Shown here in pieces: positions 49,845 to 58,195 of a stretch of 64,000 nucleotides of DNA (position 1 is its first letter; every line of letters starts with the position of its first letter). The stretch covers positions 1 through 64,000 of the forward strand of contig JACPVF010000018.1 of the NCBI GenBank assembly GCA_016191845.1. Reading direction: 5' to 3'. The stretch is from Chloroflexota bacterium. GTDB lineage: Bacteria > Chloroflexota > Anaerolineae > Anaerolineales > Villigracilaceae. The position numbers and the translations under genes are program-made. The notes under the pieces are model-generated. The model saw only the letters and a program-made list of their open reading frames with translations. It was not told the origin of the DNA and made no database searches.

Positions 49845-50963
49845 ATGGAATTTCTCTTCCCCTCCACGTATGAAGATTCCCGCGCCCGTTTCCGCGCGGA
49901 CTTCGAGCAGATTCGATCACAGTGGGCGGATTCCCATCTCGAGTCGCATCCGCTGCAGGCCGACCCCACCCTGAGCATCGATTACGCCTGGGCCGAACCA
50001 GCCCGAAAACAAAATCTCGTCATCGTCTCCACGGGCCTGCATGGCATCGAGGGGTACGTCGGCTCGGCCATGCTCAAGCTCTTCATGGACGAATTCACAC
50101 CGCGTCTCGACCCTGAGAACACGGGCCTGCTGTTGGTGCATGCCATCAACCCATATGGCATGAAGCATCACCGCCGCTACAACGAAAACAACGTGGACCT
50201 GAACCGCAACTTCATCTGGGGGGAAGTCTTCGACCCGCAAGTCAATCCCGATTACGAACCGCTCCGCCCGATGCTGAATCCCGCACGACCCATCGTCAAC
50301 CTGTTCGCCAGCGATGTGGCATTTTTCTCACGTCTGGTTGGGAGCATCGTCAGGCTGGGCATTTTGCGCATCCGCCAGGGCATGTTGAGCGGACAGTATC
50401 GCCATCCGCACGGAGTGCAATTCGGCGGACAGGCCACCCAGGAAGGCACGCAGTTGATGCGCGAATTGTTCGACCAGGCCTTCGAGCAGTACGAGCAGAT
50501 CATCCACCTCGACATGCACACGGGCTACGGTCCGCGCTATCAGATGAGCATGGTCAACTCGACGCGGGAACCGGCTTCGGGTCCAGAGTTGGTGCAGCGG
50601 TTCCAGTATCCGCTTGTCGTGGCGGCCACCCCGTCTGACTTCTACACCACAACGGGCGACATCACCGAGTATTTCTACCAACTGCACGACGAGAAATATC
50701 CCACGAAGAAGATCTTCGGCACCTGCTTCGAATTTGGGACCTTCGGCGATTCGCTGCCGGCCCAGATTCGCAGCATGCGCATCACCATCCTCGAAAACCG
50801 CCTCTGCCAGCACGGCGCCAAGTCGGATTCGCTGCGCCAGGCGGTGCGGAAGGAATACGAGGAATTGTTCTATCCCGCCGAAGAAAAGTGGCGTGAGAAG
50901 ACCGTGACCGATTGCAGACAGGCAACCGAAGGCATCCTGCGTGCGTATACCCTGTTGAAGTAA
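49845..50963 (+). CDS. DUF2817 / M14-like zinc carboxypeptidase family protein
   Basis: This 372-residue, cytoplasmic protein has zinc ligands placed as in M14-like peptidases: GLHGIEGYVG (H-x-x-E, near residue 62), NENNVDLNRNF (near 106) with the substrate-binding Asn-Arg, HLDMHTGYGPRY near 224 with the third His, and C-F-E-F-G-T-F-G near 296 for the catalytic Glu. Relatives are annotated DUF2817 and probably trim peptides or amidated substrates. ATG at 49845 lies just after the 92-bp repeat, whose right end almost touches the ribosome-binding region (CGGAGA). Confidence 0.88.
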   Translation: MEFLFPSTYEDSRARFRADFEQIRSQWADSHLESHPLQADPTLSIDYAWAEPARKQNLVIVSTGLHGIEGYVGSAMLKLFMDEFTPRLDPENTGLLLVHAINPYGMKHHRRYNENNVDLNRNFIWGEVFDPQVNPDYEPLRPMLNPARPIVNLFASDVAFFSRLVGSIVRLGILRIRQGMLSGQYRHPHGVQFGGQATQEGTQLMRELFDQAFEQYEQIIHLDMHTGYGPRYQMSMVNSTREPASGPELVQRFQYPLVVAATPSDFYTTTGDITEYFYQLHDEKYPTKKIFGTCFEFGTFGDSLPAQIRSMRITILENRLCQHGAKSDSLRQAVRKEYEELFYPAEEKWREKTVTDCRQATEGILRAYTLLK

Positions 50964-50984
50964 ACGCCATAAAAGGAGAAAGTC

Positions 50985-51233
50985 ATGTCTGAAAAAATTC
51001 ACACCGAAGAGTTTCGCGTCAACGGCGAGGAATTGCTCGCCAAGGTCAAACAATTGCTGCACGAAGGCAAGATCCGCCGCATCATCATCAAGGACAAGGA
51101 AGGCAAGATCGTGATGGAGATCCCGATGACGCTGGGCGTGGTCGGCGCGTTGATCGCGCCCCAACTGGCGGCCATCGGCGCCATCGCTGCACTGGTGACC
51201 GAAGCCACTGTGATGGTCGAAAAGGTGGAGTAA
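50985..51233 (+). CDS. DUF4342 family protein
   Basis: This 82-residue protein opens with a short soluble helix pair (EEFRVNGEELLAKVKQLLHE). The strand pair RRIIIKDKEGKIVMEIPM follows, then a hydrophobic segment GVVGALIAPQLAAIGAIAAL. This is the standard DUF4342 layout. Function unknown. AAAGGAGA precedes the ATG at 50985. It follows the peptidase gene by 21 bases and shares its terminator, so it may be co-transcribed. Confidence 0.9.
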   Translation: MSEKIHTEEFRVNGEELLAKVKQLLHEGKIRRIIIKDKEGKIVMEIPMTLGVVGALIAPQLAAIGAIAALVTEATVMVEKVE

Positions 51234-51252
51234 TTTTCGTCCGTGCAGGGTC

Positions 51253-51286
51253 AACGGGACTCAGCCTTCGGGCCGGGTCCCGTTTT
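51253..51286 (+). terminator. Intrinsic terminator
   Basis: AACGGGAC and GTCCCGTT around a 16-base loop, followed by TTTT. It ends the DUF2817-DUF4342 unit. Confidence 0.85.
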
Positions 51287-51390
51287 TTGTGCGGAACCAG
51301 GCTACAGATCCGCACAAAGGGATTGTAAGGATATTCATGGGCGGGAAGTGATATTTTTCCCTATTCAAAAATCGGGGGTTCTGGAATAAT

Positions 51391-51425
51391 AAGGTCAGCC
51401 ATAACATTTTGTAAAGGCAAGCCTT
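51391..51425 (+). promoter_or_regulatory. Candidate metal-responsive operator before the DtxR-type gene
   Basis: AAGGC-AA-GCCTT (51414-51425) abuts the ATG, and a related AAGGTCAGCC lies at 51391-51400. Short inverted repeats of this kind resemble DtxR/MntR-type boxes only loosely. Position would allow autorepression. Low certainty. Confidence 0.3.
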
Positions 51426-52088
51426 ATGTCTCTCCTGCAACTGAGCGAAAGCACGGAAATGTATCTCAAGGCCATGGTGGAACTCGGCCTGAGCAACGTC
51501 GTGTCCATTGGCCGTCTGGCCGAGCGCCTGAACGTGACGCCCGTCTCGGCCAACGAGATGGTACGGCGGCTCGGCGATCAGGGCCTGCTGACCCACACAC
51601 CTTACAAAGGCGTCTCACTGACCGACAAGGGCCGAGAGGCGGCCTGCGACGTGGTGCGCCGTCAACGCTTGTGGGAAGTATTCCTGTACGAGCATCTGCA
51701 CATCGAATGGGCCAAACTATACGAGCTGGCCTGTTCCCTGGAACACGCCACTGCCCCCGAGGTGACCGAGGCACTGGCGGCCTTCCTCGACGATCCAAAG
51801 TTTTGTCCGCGCGGCAACCCCATCCCCGCCGCAGACGGGACCTTCCAGCCGCTGGACGGACATCCGCTCAGCACCGCCTCGGTCGGCGAGACCATGGAGG
51901 TGCTGGCCATCAACGCCACGACCACGGATGTGCTCAAATATTTGCAGGAACGCGGCATCCTGCCAGGGCAGACGATCCGCGTGCTCGAGGCCGCTCCGCT
52001 CCAGGGTCCGCTGACGCTCAAGGTCGGCGAAAAGGAAGTGGCGCTTGGCTTGTCGCTGGCTGAATTTGTGATCGTGAAAACCGAATGA
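51426..52088 (+). CDS. DtxR/MntR family metal-dependent regulator
   Basis: This 220-residue regulator has an N-terminal winged HTH (residues 8-70, with VSIGRLAERLNVTPVSANEM as the helix-turn-helix). A dimerization domain with metal ligands follows (about 72-140, E-H-x3-P-E-V-T-E, and CPRGNPIP near 125, the typical C/H-P-x-G-x-P-I-P motif). The C-terminal FeoA/SH3-like domain covers 150-218. It should repress iron or manganese uptake when the metal is plentiful. It leads the feo operon and overlaps or abuts feoA, so autoregulation and control of feoAB are likely. Confidence 0.92.
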   Translation: MSLLQLSESTEMYLKAMVELGLSNVVSIGRLAERLNVTPVSANEMVRRLGDQGLLTHTPYKGVSLTDKGREAACDVVRRQRLWEVFLYEHLHIEWAKLYELACSLEHATAPEVTEALAAFLDDPKFCPRGNPIPAADGTFQPLDGHPLSTASVGETMEVLAINATTTDVLKYLQERGILPGQTIRVLEAAPLQGPLTLKVGEKEVALGLSLAEFVIVKTE

Positions 52089-52102
52089 ATCAAGGACTCA
52101 TC

Positions 52103-52357
52103 ATGACCGAACCCACCCAACTCCATTTGCTTCGCCCGGGCCAGAAGGCCACCATCACGCGCATCGGCGGGAATACCGCCCTACGCCGCCGTTTTGCCGA
52201 AATGGGCATCGTGCGCGGCGAGACCATTTTGATCGAGCGGCACGCGCCGCTGGGCGACCCCGTGGAATATTTCATCAAGGGCTATCACCTGGCCCTTCGC
52301 AAAGAGGAAGCCGCCCAGATCGAAGTCCTGCTGCTCGGGGTGGATCATCATGGCTGA
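52103..52357 (+). CDS. feoA: FeoA ferrous iron transport protein
   Basis: This 84-residue, SH3-like protein assists FeoB at the membrane. The core is LLRPGQKATITRIGG near residue 8, followed by L-R-R-R-F-A-E-M-G-I-V-R-G, the hallmark of FeoA, and the strand D-P-V-E-Y-F-I-K-G-Y near 55. Two starts are possible: 52085, overlapping the regulator's stop as ATGA, or 52103 with AAGGA before it. The latter is chosen. Its end overlaps the FeoB G-domain gene by eight bases. Confidence 0.92.
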   Translation: MTEPTQLHLLRPGQKATITRIGGNTALRRRFAEMGIVRGETILIERHAPLGDPVEYFIKGYHLALRKEEAAQIEVLLLGVDHHG

Positions 52358-52853
52358 CCTGACCATCGCGCTGGCGGGCAATCCCAACGCGGGCAAGACC
52401 ACCATCTTCAACGCACTGACGGGCCTGCATCAGCACACGGGCAACTGGCCTGGCAAGACAGTCGAGAAAAAGGAAGGCGAGATCGAGCTGGGCAACCTGA
52501 CCATCAACGTCGTGGACCTGCCTGGCACCTACAGTCTGACCGCCTACTCGCCCGAGGAGATCATCGCCCGCGATTACATCATCGAGGAACGGCCTGACGT
52601 GGTCGTCAACGTTCTGGATGCCACCAACCTCGAGCGCAATCTGTACCTGACCGTGCAGATCCTCGAACTGGACGTGCCCGTGGTGCTGGCCCTCAACATG
52701 ACCGACGACCTGCACAAGGATGGCGCCCGCATCGACTCGGGCGAACTCTCGCGCCTGCTGGGTGGCATCCCCATCGTTTCCACCACTGCCAACCAGGGCA
52801 AGGGTATCGACGAACTGATCAATACCGCCATCAAAGCCGCAGGAAAGAATTGA
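52350..52853 (+). CDS. feoB: FeoB N-terminal GTPase, encoded separately
   Basis: This 167-residue G-protein half of FeoB has G1 GNPNAGKT (residues 10-17), G3 DLPGTYSL near 57, G4 NMTD near 112 and a G5-like STTANQGKG near 140. In most bacteria this domain is fused to the membrane channel. Here it ends at a stop codon and the membrane part starts one base later as its own gene, ATG at 52855. The break lies before the helical GDI-like domain. No frame disruption or damaged motif is seen, so it is a genuine two-gene FeoB, known from other lineages. Confidence 0.93.
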   Translation: MADLTIALAGNPNAGKTTIFNALTGLHQHTGNWPGKTVEKKEGEIELGNLTINVVDLPGTYSLTAYSPEEIIARDYIIEERPDVVVNVLDATNLERNLYLTVQILELDVPVVLALNMTDDLHKDGARIDSGELSRLLGGIPIVSTTANQGKGIDELINTAIKAAGKN

Positions 52854-52854
52854 C

Positions 52855-54540
52855 ATGACCGTTGCTTCCCGTGAAATTTTCCGCCTCGACTATGGCGGCA
52901 AACTCGAACGCCAGATCGCCAGCCTCATGGCGGCCTTCGAGGAAATCCAGTTCGACACCGGCCGTTATCCCAAACGCTGGCTGGCCATCAAACTACTCGA
53001 AGCCGACCCCGATATCCTGGCACGCGTCCAGGCCATGCCCAATGGAGAGCAGGTCATCGCACGCGCGCAGCAGGGCGCGGAACACATCAAATCCATGCTC
53101 GGCGATGAAGTGGACCTGATCACCGCCGACCATCGCTACGGCTTCATCAACGGCGTGGTGCGCCAGTCGCTACACCGCCCGCTCATCGACCGCATCACCC
53201 TCACCGACCGCATCGACAACATCGTCACGCACAAGTGGCTGGGATTGCCCGTCTTCTTCGCCGTGATGTACATCATCTTCCGCCTGGTGATCGACGTCTC
53301 CTCGCCCTTCCTGGATTGGACCGACGCCCTCATCACGGGCCCCATCTCGCGCTGGCTCTCGGCCCTTCTGAACCTGATGCTGGCTCCGTCATGGCTGCGT
53401 TCCCTGCTCGTCGACGGGATCGTGGCAGGCGTGGGCGGCGTGCTGGTCTTCGTGCCTGGACTATTGATCCTGTACTTTTTCCTGGCCCTGCTCGAAGACT
53501 CAGGCTACATGTCGCGCGCCGCCTTCGTCATGGACCGTTTCATGCGCGTGGTGGGTCTGCACGGCAAGTCCTTCATCCCGATGATCCTCGGCTTCGGTTG
53601 TGCTGTCCCCGCCGTGTACGCCACGCGGACCATCGCCTCGCGCCGTGACCGCATCCTGACCGCGCTGCTCGTGCCGCTCATGTCCTGCTCGGCGCGCCTG
53701 CCCGTGTACGTGGTCTTTGGGCTGGCCTTCTTCGGCTCGCGCGCAGGGACGGTCATCTGGGCCATGTATGCGTTGGGCATCGTGGTAGCCATGTTAGCAG
53801 GCATGGTCTTCACCCGCACCATCCTCAAGCCCGACGTCTCCTCCGCGTTCGTGCTGGAACTGCCGCCTTACCGTCAGCCCGCGCTCAAGAGTGTGCTGAT
53901 CCACATGTGGGAGAACACGCGCGAGTTCATCCGCAAGGCAGGGACCACCATCCTGGCCGCGTCCGTCATCATGTGGATTCTGCTCAACCTGCCCTGGGGC
54001 GTGACCAACCAACGCGACTCGTACTTTGGAAAAGTCAGCGGCGCGATCTCGCCCATCTTCGCCCCACTCGGATTCGGCAACTGGGAGACGGGCGGCGCAC
54101 TGGTCTCGGGCTTCATGGCCAAGGAGATCGTGGTCAGCACCATGAGCCAAATCTACGTCGGCGGGGCAAATGCTCAGGTAACGGAGCCCACCACGGTCAC
54201 GGAAGACCTGGTCGGCATCGGCAAAGGCTTCGTCGACGCGGTGGTCCAATCCGCAAAGATCGCGGCAGACATCATCCCAGGTGTGCACCTCGTGGACGAG
54301 AACGCCGCCAGCGAAGATACCGCCCTGAGCACGGAACTCCGCGATCACTTCACGCCGCTCAGCGCTGCGTCACTGCTGGTGTTCGTGCTGCTCTACGTGC
54401 CCTGTGTGGCCACCCTCGGCGCGATCAAACAGGAATTTGGCTCGTCGTGGGCCGTAACTTCGGCCGTGTATCAGACCGTCGTGGCCTGGATCGCCGCTTT
54501 CGTCGTCTATCAAGGCGGCCACCTGCTGGGGCTGGGTTAA
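52855..54540 (+). CDS. feoB: FeoB membrane permease subunit
   Basis: This 561-residue second half of FeoB has a helical GDI-like domain (about residues 10-115) and two Gate domains with Cys and Pro residues in the pore: GFGCAVPAVYATRTI near 242 and MSCSARLPVYVVFG near 272. Nucleoside-recognition-type segments follow. It carries Fe2+ into the cytoplasm, driven or gated by the GTPase encoded one base upstream. All expected segments are present and the end near residue 560 is normal. Confidence 0.94.
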   Translation: MTVASREIFRLDYGGKLERQIASLMAAFEEIQFDTGRYPKRWLAIKLLEADPDILARVQAMPNGEQVIARAQQGAEHIKSMLGDEVDLITADHRYGFINGVVRQSLHRPLIDRITLTDRIDNIVTHKWLGLPVFFAVMYIIFRLVIDVSSPFLDWTDALITGPISRWLSALLNLMLAPSWLRSLLVDGIVAGVGGVLVFVPGLLILYFFLALLEDSGYMSRAAFVMDRFMRVVGLHGKSFIPMILGFGCAVPAVYATRTIASRRDRILTALLVPLMSCSARLPVYVVFGLAFFGSRAGTVIWAMYALGIVVAMLAGMVFTRTILKPDVSSAFVLELPPYRQPALKSVLIHMWENTREFIRKAGTTILAASVIMWILLNLPWGVTNQRDSYFGKVSGAISPIFAPLGFGNWETGGALVSGFMAKEIVVSTMSQIYVGGANAQVTEPTTVTEDLVGIGKGFVDAVVQSAKIAADIIPGVHLVDENAASEDTALSTELRDHFTPLSAASLLVFVLLYVPCVATLGAIKQEFGSSWAVTSAVYQTVVAWIAAFVVYQGGHLLGLG

Positions 54541-54569
54541 TTCGCCCGAGCGCAGTCGAAGGGCGAACC
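54541..54569. repeat. CCTTCGACT-type palindrome between feoB and feoC
   Basis: TTCGCCC and GGGCGAA flank GAGCGCAGTCGAA. It is a member of the dispersed family seen at 39577 and 45154, here placed inside the feo operon. Confidence 0.75.
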
Positions 54570-54583
54570 AAGGCTTCTGAAAA

Positions 54584-54871
54584 ATGCTGACACAACTCAC
54601 TGAACTATTGGCTTCCAAAGAAAGCGGCTTGAGCCTGGCCGAGATCAGCCGCACGCTGAACGCCCAGCCGTCGGCAGTGCTATCCATGATCAACCTGCTC
54701 GTCCAGAAGGGCCGCCTGATCGAGATCGGCCCCGACGGCGGTTACTGCGCAGGCTGCGGCTCCCAATCCGATTGCAACCTGCTGGCCGCGCGCGGAAAGC
54801 GCTATGTGCTGGCAACGCAGGGGCAGGCTGCGGCTCCCATCGTCGGATGCCAAAAGTCGGGAGACTTTTAA
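54584..54871 (+). CDS. FeoC-like winged-helix protein with Cys cluster
   Basis: This 95-residue protein has a LysR/ArsR-sized wHTH (residues 1-50, GLSLAEISRTLNAQPSAVLS) followed by CAGCGSQSDC, a C-x2-C-x5-C cluster typical of FeoC proteins, which can bind an iron-sulfur cluster. A fourth Cys lies near the C-terminus. It probably modulates FeoB stability or activity according to oxygen or iron. The ATG at 54584 follows a dispersed palindrome. The gene is the last of the feo operon. Confidence 0.82.
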   Translation: MLTQLTELLASKESGLSLAEISRTLNAQPSAVLSMINLLVQKGRLIEIGPDGGYCAGCGSQSDCNLLAARGKRYVLATQGQAAAPIVGCQKSGDF

Positions 54872-54920
54872 CTCCACAGTCTCAGTTTGTTAACGTTGTC
54901 TAAACATCTATCATTTGGCT

Positions 54921-54949
54921 TTGACAAATCCTCCCTGCCCTGCTATACT
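54921..54949 (+). promoter_or_regulatory. Consensus sigma-70 promoter of the RNase J leader
   Basis: TTGACA (54921-54926), exactly 17 bases, TATACT (54944-54949). It is the best housekeeping promoter seen in the window. The start point should be near 54956, about 160 bases before the RNase J ATG. Confidence 0.88.
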
Positions 54950-54955
54950 CACCGC

Positions 54956-55047
54956 GTTTAAGTTGACTTTCACTGCCATTCGGCAGTTTGTTTGAAACAA
55001 TCGCATGTGGAGTGGCCCCTCGCGAGTTAGTCGGCAGGGGCTTTTTT
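54956..55047 (+). ncRNA. Leader RNA with intrinsic terminator upstream of RNase J
   Basis: From the promoter at 54921 a transcript of about 90 bases would run into a terminator: GCCCCT (55015-55020), a 15-base loop, AGGGGC (55036-55041) and six T. An earlier hairpin, ACTGCC/GGCAGT (54972-54987), precedes it. A third, CCGCC/GGCGG, lies at 55070-55083 before the coding region. The ACTGCC arm could alternatively pair with GGCAG at 55033-55037 and disturb the terminator. Attenuation of rnj or a separate small RNA are both possible. Confidence 0.6.
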
Positions 55048-55117
55048 GTGCAACGATACTTGAACCTTTCCGCCATTAGGCGGTTATTATCCTTTTTAAC
55101 TGAGGTTAGAAAAACAA

Positions 55118-56761
55118 ATGAGCAAGAGAGAAAAATTGAAGATCATTCCCCTGGGCGGACTTGGGGAAGTGGGCAAGAACATGATGGCCTACGAGTACGG
55201 CCACAATATCCTCGTGGTCGACGCGGGCATCATGTTCCCGCACAACGACATGCTGGGCGTGGATTACATCATCCCAGACTATGGCTATTTGATGGACAAG
55301 ATCGACCGCGTCCAGGCCCTGGTCATCACCCACGGACATGAAGACCACATCGGCGCCATCCAGCACTTCCTCGAGGACGTGCCCGTTCCGGTCTACGCCA
55401 CGCCGCTCACCCGCGGGTTGATCGAGGGAAAGCTAGCGCGTAACGGCGCCAGCAGCAAAGCCGTCATCCACACCATGCAGGCGGGCGACACACTGAACCT
55501 CGGCCCGTTCAAGGTCGAGACCTTCCACGTCTGCCATTCCATCCCCGACGCGGTCGGGCTGGGGGTCACCACGCCTGCGGGCCTGGTCGTCCACATGAGC
55601 GATTTCAAGTTCGACCATACCCCCGTGGATGGCTGGCCAACTGACTACGCGAAGCTCGCAGACTTCGCCAGTCGCGGCGTGGACCTGCTCCTCTCCGACT
55701 CGACCAACGCCGAACGCCCAGGCTGGACCCCATCCGAGATGGTGATCGGCCCCGCCTTCGACAAGGTCATCGGCGAGGCGCAGGGACGAGTCATCGTGGC
55801 GACCTTTGCCTCGCTCATCTCACGCGTCCAACAAGTGGCCGACTCGGCCAAGAAGTTCGGGCGCAAGATGACGCTGGCGGGTCCCAGCATGGTGGACAAC
55901 GTCAAGATCGCGCGCAAACTCGGTTATCTCGACATCCCCGATGAAGTCATCATCCCCATCGACCAGGCCCTGCAAATGCAGGATCACAAGGTGGTCATCA
56001 TGTGCACGGGCTCGCAGGGCGAACCCTCGTCCATTGTGGGACGCCTGTCGGCGGGGACCAACCGTCAGTTCGACCTGAAGGCGGGCGACACGGTGGTGCT
56101 GTCCTCGCATCCCATCCCTGGCAACGAAGAGACCATCAGCAAGACCATCAACCGTCTGTTGCGGCGCGGCGCGAAAGTGGTATATGACTCCATCGCCCCC
56201 GTGCACGTTTCGGGTCACGCCAGCCAGGAGGAGCAGAAATTGCTGCTCAACCTGGTACGCCCCAAACACTTCATGCCCATCCACGGCGAACTGCGTCAGC
56301 TGATGCGCCACGCCGAACTGGCCAAGATGGTCGGCGTCGAAGCCGAAAATATCATTGTGACCGAGAATGGACAGGTGGTGGAACTCCTGGGCGGCAGCAT
56401 CAAGCTCGGGCAGCGCATCCCTGGCGGATACGTCTTCGTGGACGGTGAGTCCATCGGTGACGTGGATCACGGCGTGATGCGCGAGCGCGAGCAACTGGCC
56501 CGCGCGGGCATCCTGCTGATCGACCTGAACGTGGACAAGTATTCGGGCCGCCTGCTGCAAGACCCCGAGGTCATCACGCGAGGCTTTCTCTCCCCTGAAG
56601 ACGCCGAGCATCTCATCCCCGAGGTACGCCAGCGGGTGATGGGCATCGTCAACCACAACGGCCTCGACAGCGAGAAGGACATCGCCAGCGCGGTCAAATC
56701 CTACCTGCACGAGCAAACAGGGCGCAAGCCGATGGTGTTCGTGACATTGAGCAAATCATAA
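55118..56761 (+). CDS. rnj: Ribonuclease J
   Basis: This 547-residue metallo-beta-lactamase/beta-CASP nuclease matures and decays RNA with 5'-exo and endonuclease activity. Metal motif H-G-H-E-D-H is near residue 71 (ITHGHEDHIGAIQHF). Other ligands are in FHVCHSIPDAVG and HMSDFKFDHTPVDG. The beta-CASP part has GSQGEPSSIVGRLS near 305 and VHVSGHASQEEQK near 365. The C-terminal domain is complete, ending near residue 547. GAGG stands about 15 bases before the ATG. Transcribed from the promoter at 54921 through a terminator-bearing leader. Confidence 0.96.
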   Translation: MSKREKLKIIPLGGLGEVGKNMMAYEYGHNILVVDAGIMFPHNDMLGVDYIIPDYGYLMDKIDRVQALVITHGHEDHIGAIQHFLEDVPVPVYATPLTRGLIEGKLARNGASSKAVIHTMQAGDTLNLGPFKVETFHVCHSIPDAVGLGVTTPAGLVVHMSDFKFDHTPVDGWPTDYAKLADFASRGVDLLLSDSTNAERPGWTPSEMVIGPAFDKVIGEAQGRVIVATFASLISRVQQVADSAKKFGRKMTLAGPSMVDNVKIARKLGYLDIPDEVIIPIDQALQMQDHKVVIMCTGSQGEPSSIVGRLSAGTNRQFDLKAGDTVVLSSHPIPGNEETISKTINRLLRRGAKVVYDSIAPVHVSGHASQEEQKLLLNLVRPKHFMPIHGELRQLMRHAELAKMVGVEAENIIVTENGQVVELLGGSIKLGQRIPGGYVFVDGESIGDVDHGVMREREQLARAGILLIDLNVDKYSGRLLQDPEVITRGFLSPEDAEHLIPEVRQRVMGIVNHNGLDSEKDIASAVKSYLHEQTGRKPMVFVTLSKS

Positions 56762-56766
56762 TTTTA

Positions 56767-56797
56767 TGTAGAGGCGACCCGACGGGTCGCCTCTACA
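56767..56797. repeat. 31-bp TGTAG...CTACA palindrome
   Basis: TGTAGAGGCGACCC, three bases, and its exact complement. It lies between the convergent rnj and mutY genes and includes the mutY stop codon. Same ends as 15861 and 63490. Confidence 0.85.
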
Positions 56798-57827
56798 GTT
56801 TCCTGGCAATCTGCCGATCGACCTTGCCCATCGGATAATTTTCCAGTTCGGCGATCGGAACCCATTGGAGATTGGGACGGCGGGAAACACGAGCCGCTTC
56901 CGCGCGAAAGGCGTGGACCGTGATCTTGAAATGAGTGTAGGCATGTTGGACGACGCCCACCGTCTCTCCCGCCTGGACCTGGAACCCATATCCCGTTTCG
57001 ACGGCCTGCGCCAACCCCTCGGCGGGATCGCCCGCCACAGGCCCGTTGGGGAATTCCCACATCCCGCCCAGCAGTCCCTCAGACGGACGCTGCGCCAGCA
57101 AGACCTTCCCCTCCCTGACGATCACCGCCGCCGCATGGACCACATGCGGCGTTTCCTTTTTCGGCTTGAGCACAGGACGCAATTCCTGCGTGCCTGCCTC
57201 ACGCGCCGCGCACAGCTCTGTCAACGGGCAGAGCAGGCAGCGTGGATTCTTCGGCAGGCAGATGGTAGCACCCAGGTCCATGAGCGCCTGGTTGTAATCA
57301 CCCGCCTGCCCTTTGGGGAGATGCTCGGCGGCCAGATCCCACAAGAGCTTCTCGCCCTTGGGTGCGTCGGCAGGCTCGGACACATCGAAGAGACGCGCAA
57401 AGACGCGCCGCAGGTTACCGTCGAGGGTTGGCTCGTCCATGCCGAAGGCGATGGACGCAATCGCGCCGACGGTGTAGCGTCCAATGCCAGGCAGACCCCG
57501 CAAGGCGTCCAGGTCACGCGGCAGTTCGCCATTGTATTTCTCGGCCACGATCTTCGCCGCTTTATGCAGGTTACGCGCGCGGCTGTAATAACCCAATCCC
57601 TCCCACTGATTTAAAACCTCCTGCTCCGAGGCCTTGGCCAATGCAGTGACCGTCGGGAAGCGCGCCATCCACTTCTCAAAATACGGAATGACCGTCTCGA
57701 CGCGGGTCTGCTGGAGCATGATCTCCGAGACCCACACGGCGTACGGGTCGGGATGTCCGCGCCAGGGCATGGAGCGGGCATTCAAACGGTACCAAGCTAA
57801 AAGTCGGGAGGAGAGGTTATCCGTCAT
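56793..57827 (-). CDS. mutY: A/G-specific adenine glycosylase MutY
   Basis: This 344-residue base-excision enzyme removes A opposite 8-oxoguanine. The catalytic Glu lies in SEIMLQQTRVETVIPYF near residue 33. The HhH motif is LRGLPGIGRYTVGAI with Asp in TLDGNLRRV. The [4Fe-4S] cluster Cys are in CLPKNPRCLLCPLTELC. A C-terminal Nudix-like domain (about 222-340) recognises 8-oxoG. Length is normal. The last codons and stop lie in the palindrome at 56767. ATG at 57827. Confidence 0.95.
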   Translation of the reverse strand: MTDNLSSRLLAWYRLNARSMPWRGHPDPYAVWVSEIMLQQTRVETVIPYFEKWMARFPTVTALAKASEQEVLNQWEGLGYYSRARNLHKAAKIVAEKYNGELPRDLDALRGLPGIGRYTVGAIASIAFGMDEPTLDGNLRRVFARLFDVSEPADAPKGEKLLWDLAAEHLPKGQAGDYNQALMDLGATICLPKNPRCLLCPLTELCAAREAGTQELRPVLKPKKETPHVVHAAAVIVREGKVLLAQRPSEGLLGGMWEFPNGPVAGDPAEGLAQAVETGYGFQVQAGETVGVVQHAYTHFKITVHAFRAEAARVSRRPNLQWVPIAELENYPMGKVDRQIARKL

Positions 57828-57885
57828 CGGTCAGAAAACAAACATCCCGCCTCGCGACGGGATGAGAAAAAGGCTGGGTCGGGCG

Positions 57886-58188
57886 TCAGAATTGAAATCC
57901 ACCGCGGGCAGGGACGACTTTGCAAGAGTAGTTCTTGATATAGGTGAAAAGCCGATCCTGCAGCTGGGTCCAGTCAGTGGAGTCCAGCATACGGCGGGCA
58001 TGCGAGACACTTTCCGCCAACAGGACGACCTGGATCTGCGGATAGGTGCCGTACAGCGTGGCCCAGGCCTCGGTCGGTTGAAATCCCAGTCGTTGCACAC
58101 CTGGCACAAACTCACCGATCACGAACTCGAAATACTCCTGTTCGTGTTCGGGTGCGATATCCCAGGTCATCAGTACTTTGACGGGCAT
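57886..58188 (-). CDS. Small ferredoxin-like alpha/beta protein of unknown function
   Basis: This 100-residue protein begins VKVLMTWDIAPEHEQEYFEF-V, a strand and helix typical of dimeric alpha/beta-barrel (ABM/EthD-like) proteins. IQVVLLAESVSHARRML, the third strand and helix, supports that fold. No catalytic residue can be named. It starts seven bases after the MBL-fold gene and is probably co-transcribed with it. Confidence 0.7.
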   Translation of the reverse strand: MPVKVLMTWDIAPEHEQEYFEFVIGEFVPGVQRLGFQPTEAWATLYGTYPQIQVVLLAESVSHARRMLDSTDWTQLQDRLFTYIKNYSCKVVPARGGFQF

Positions 58189-58195
58189 GGACGCA

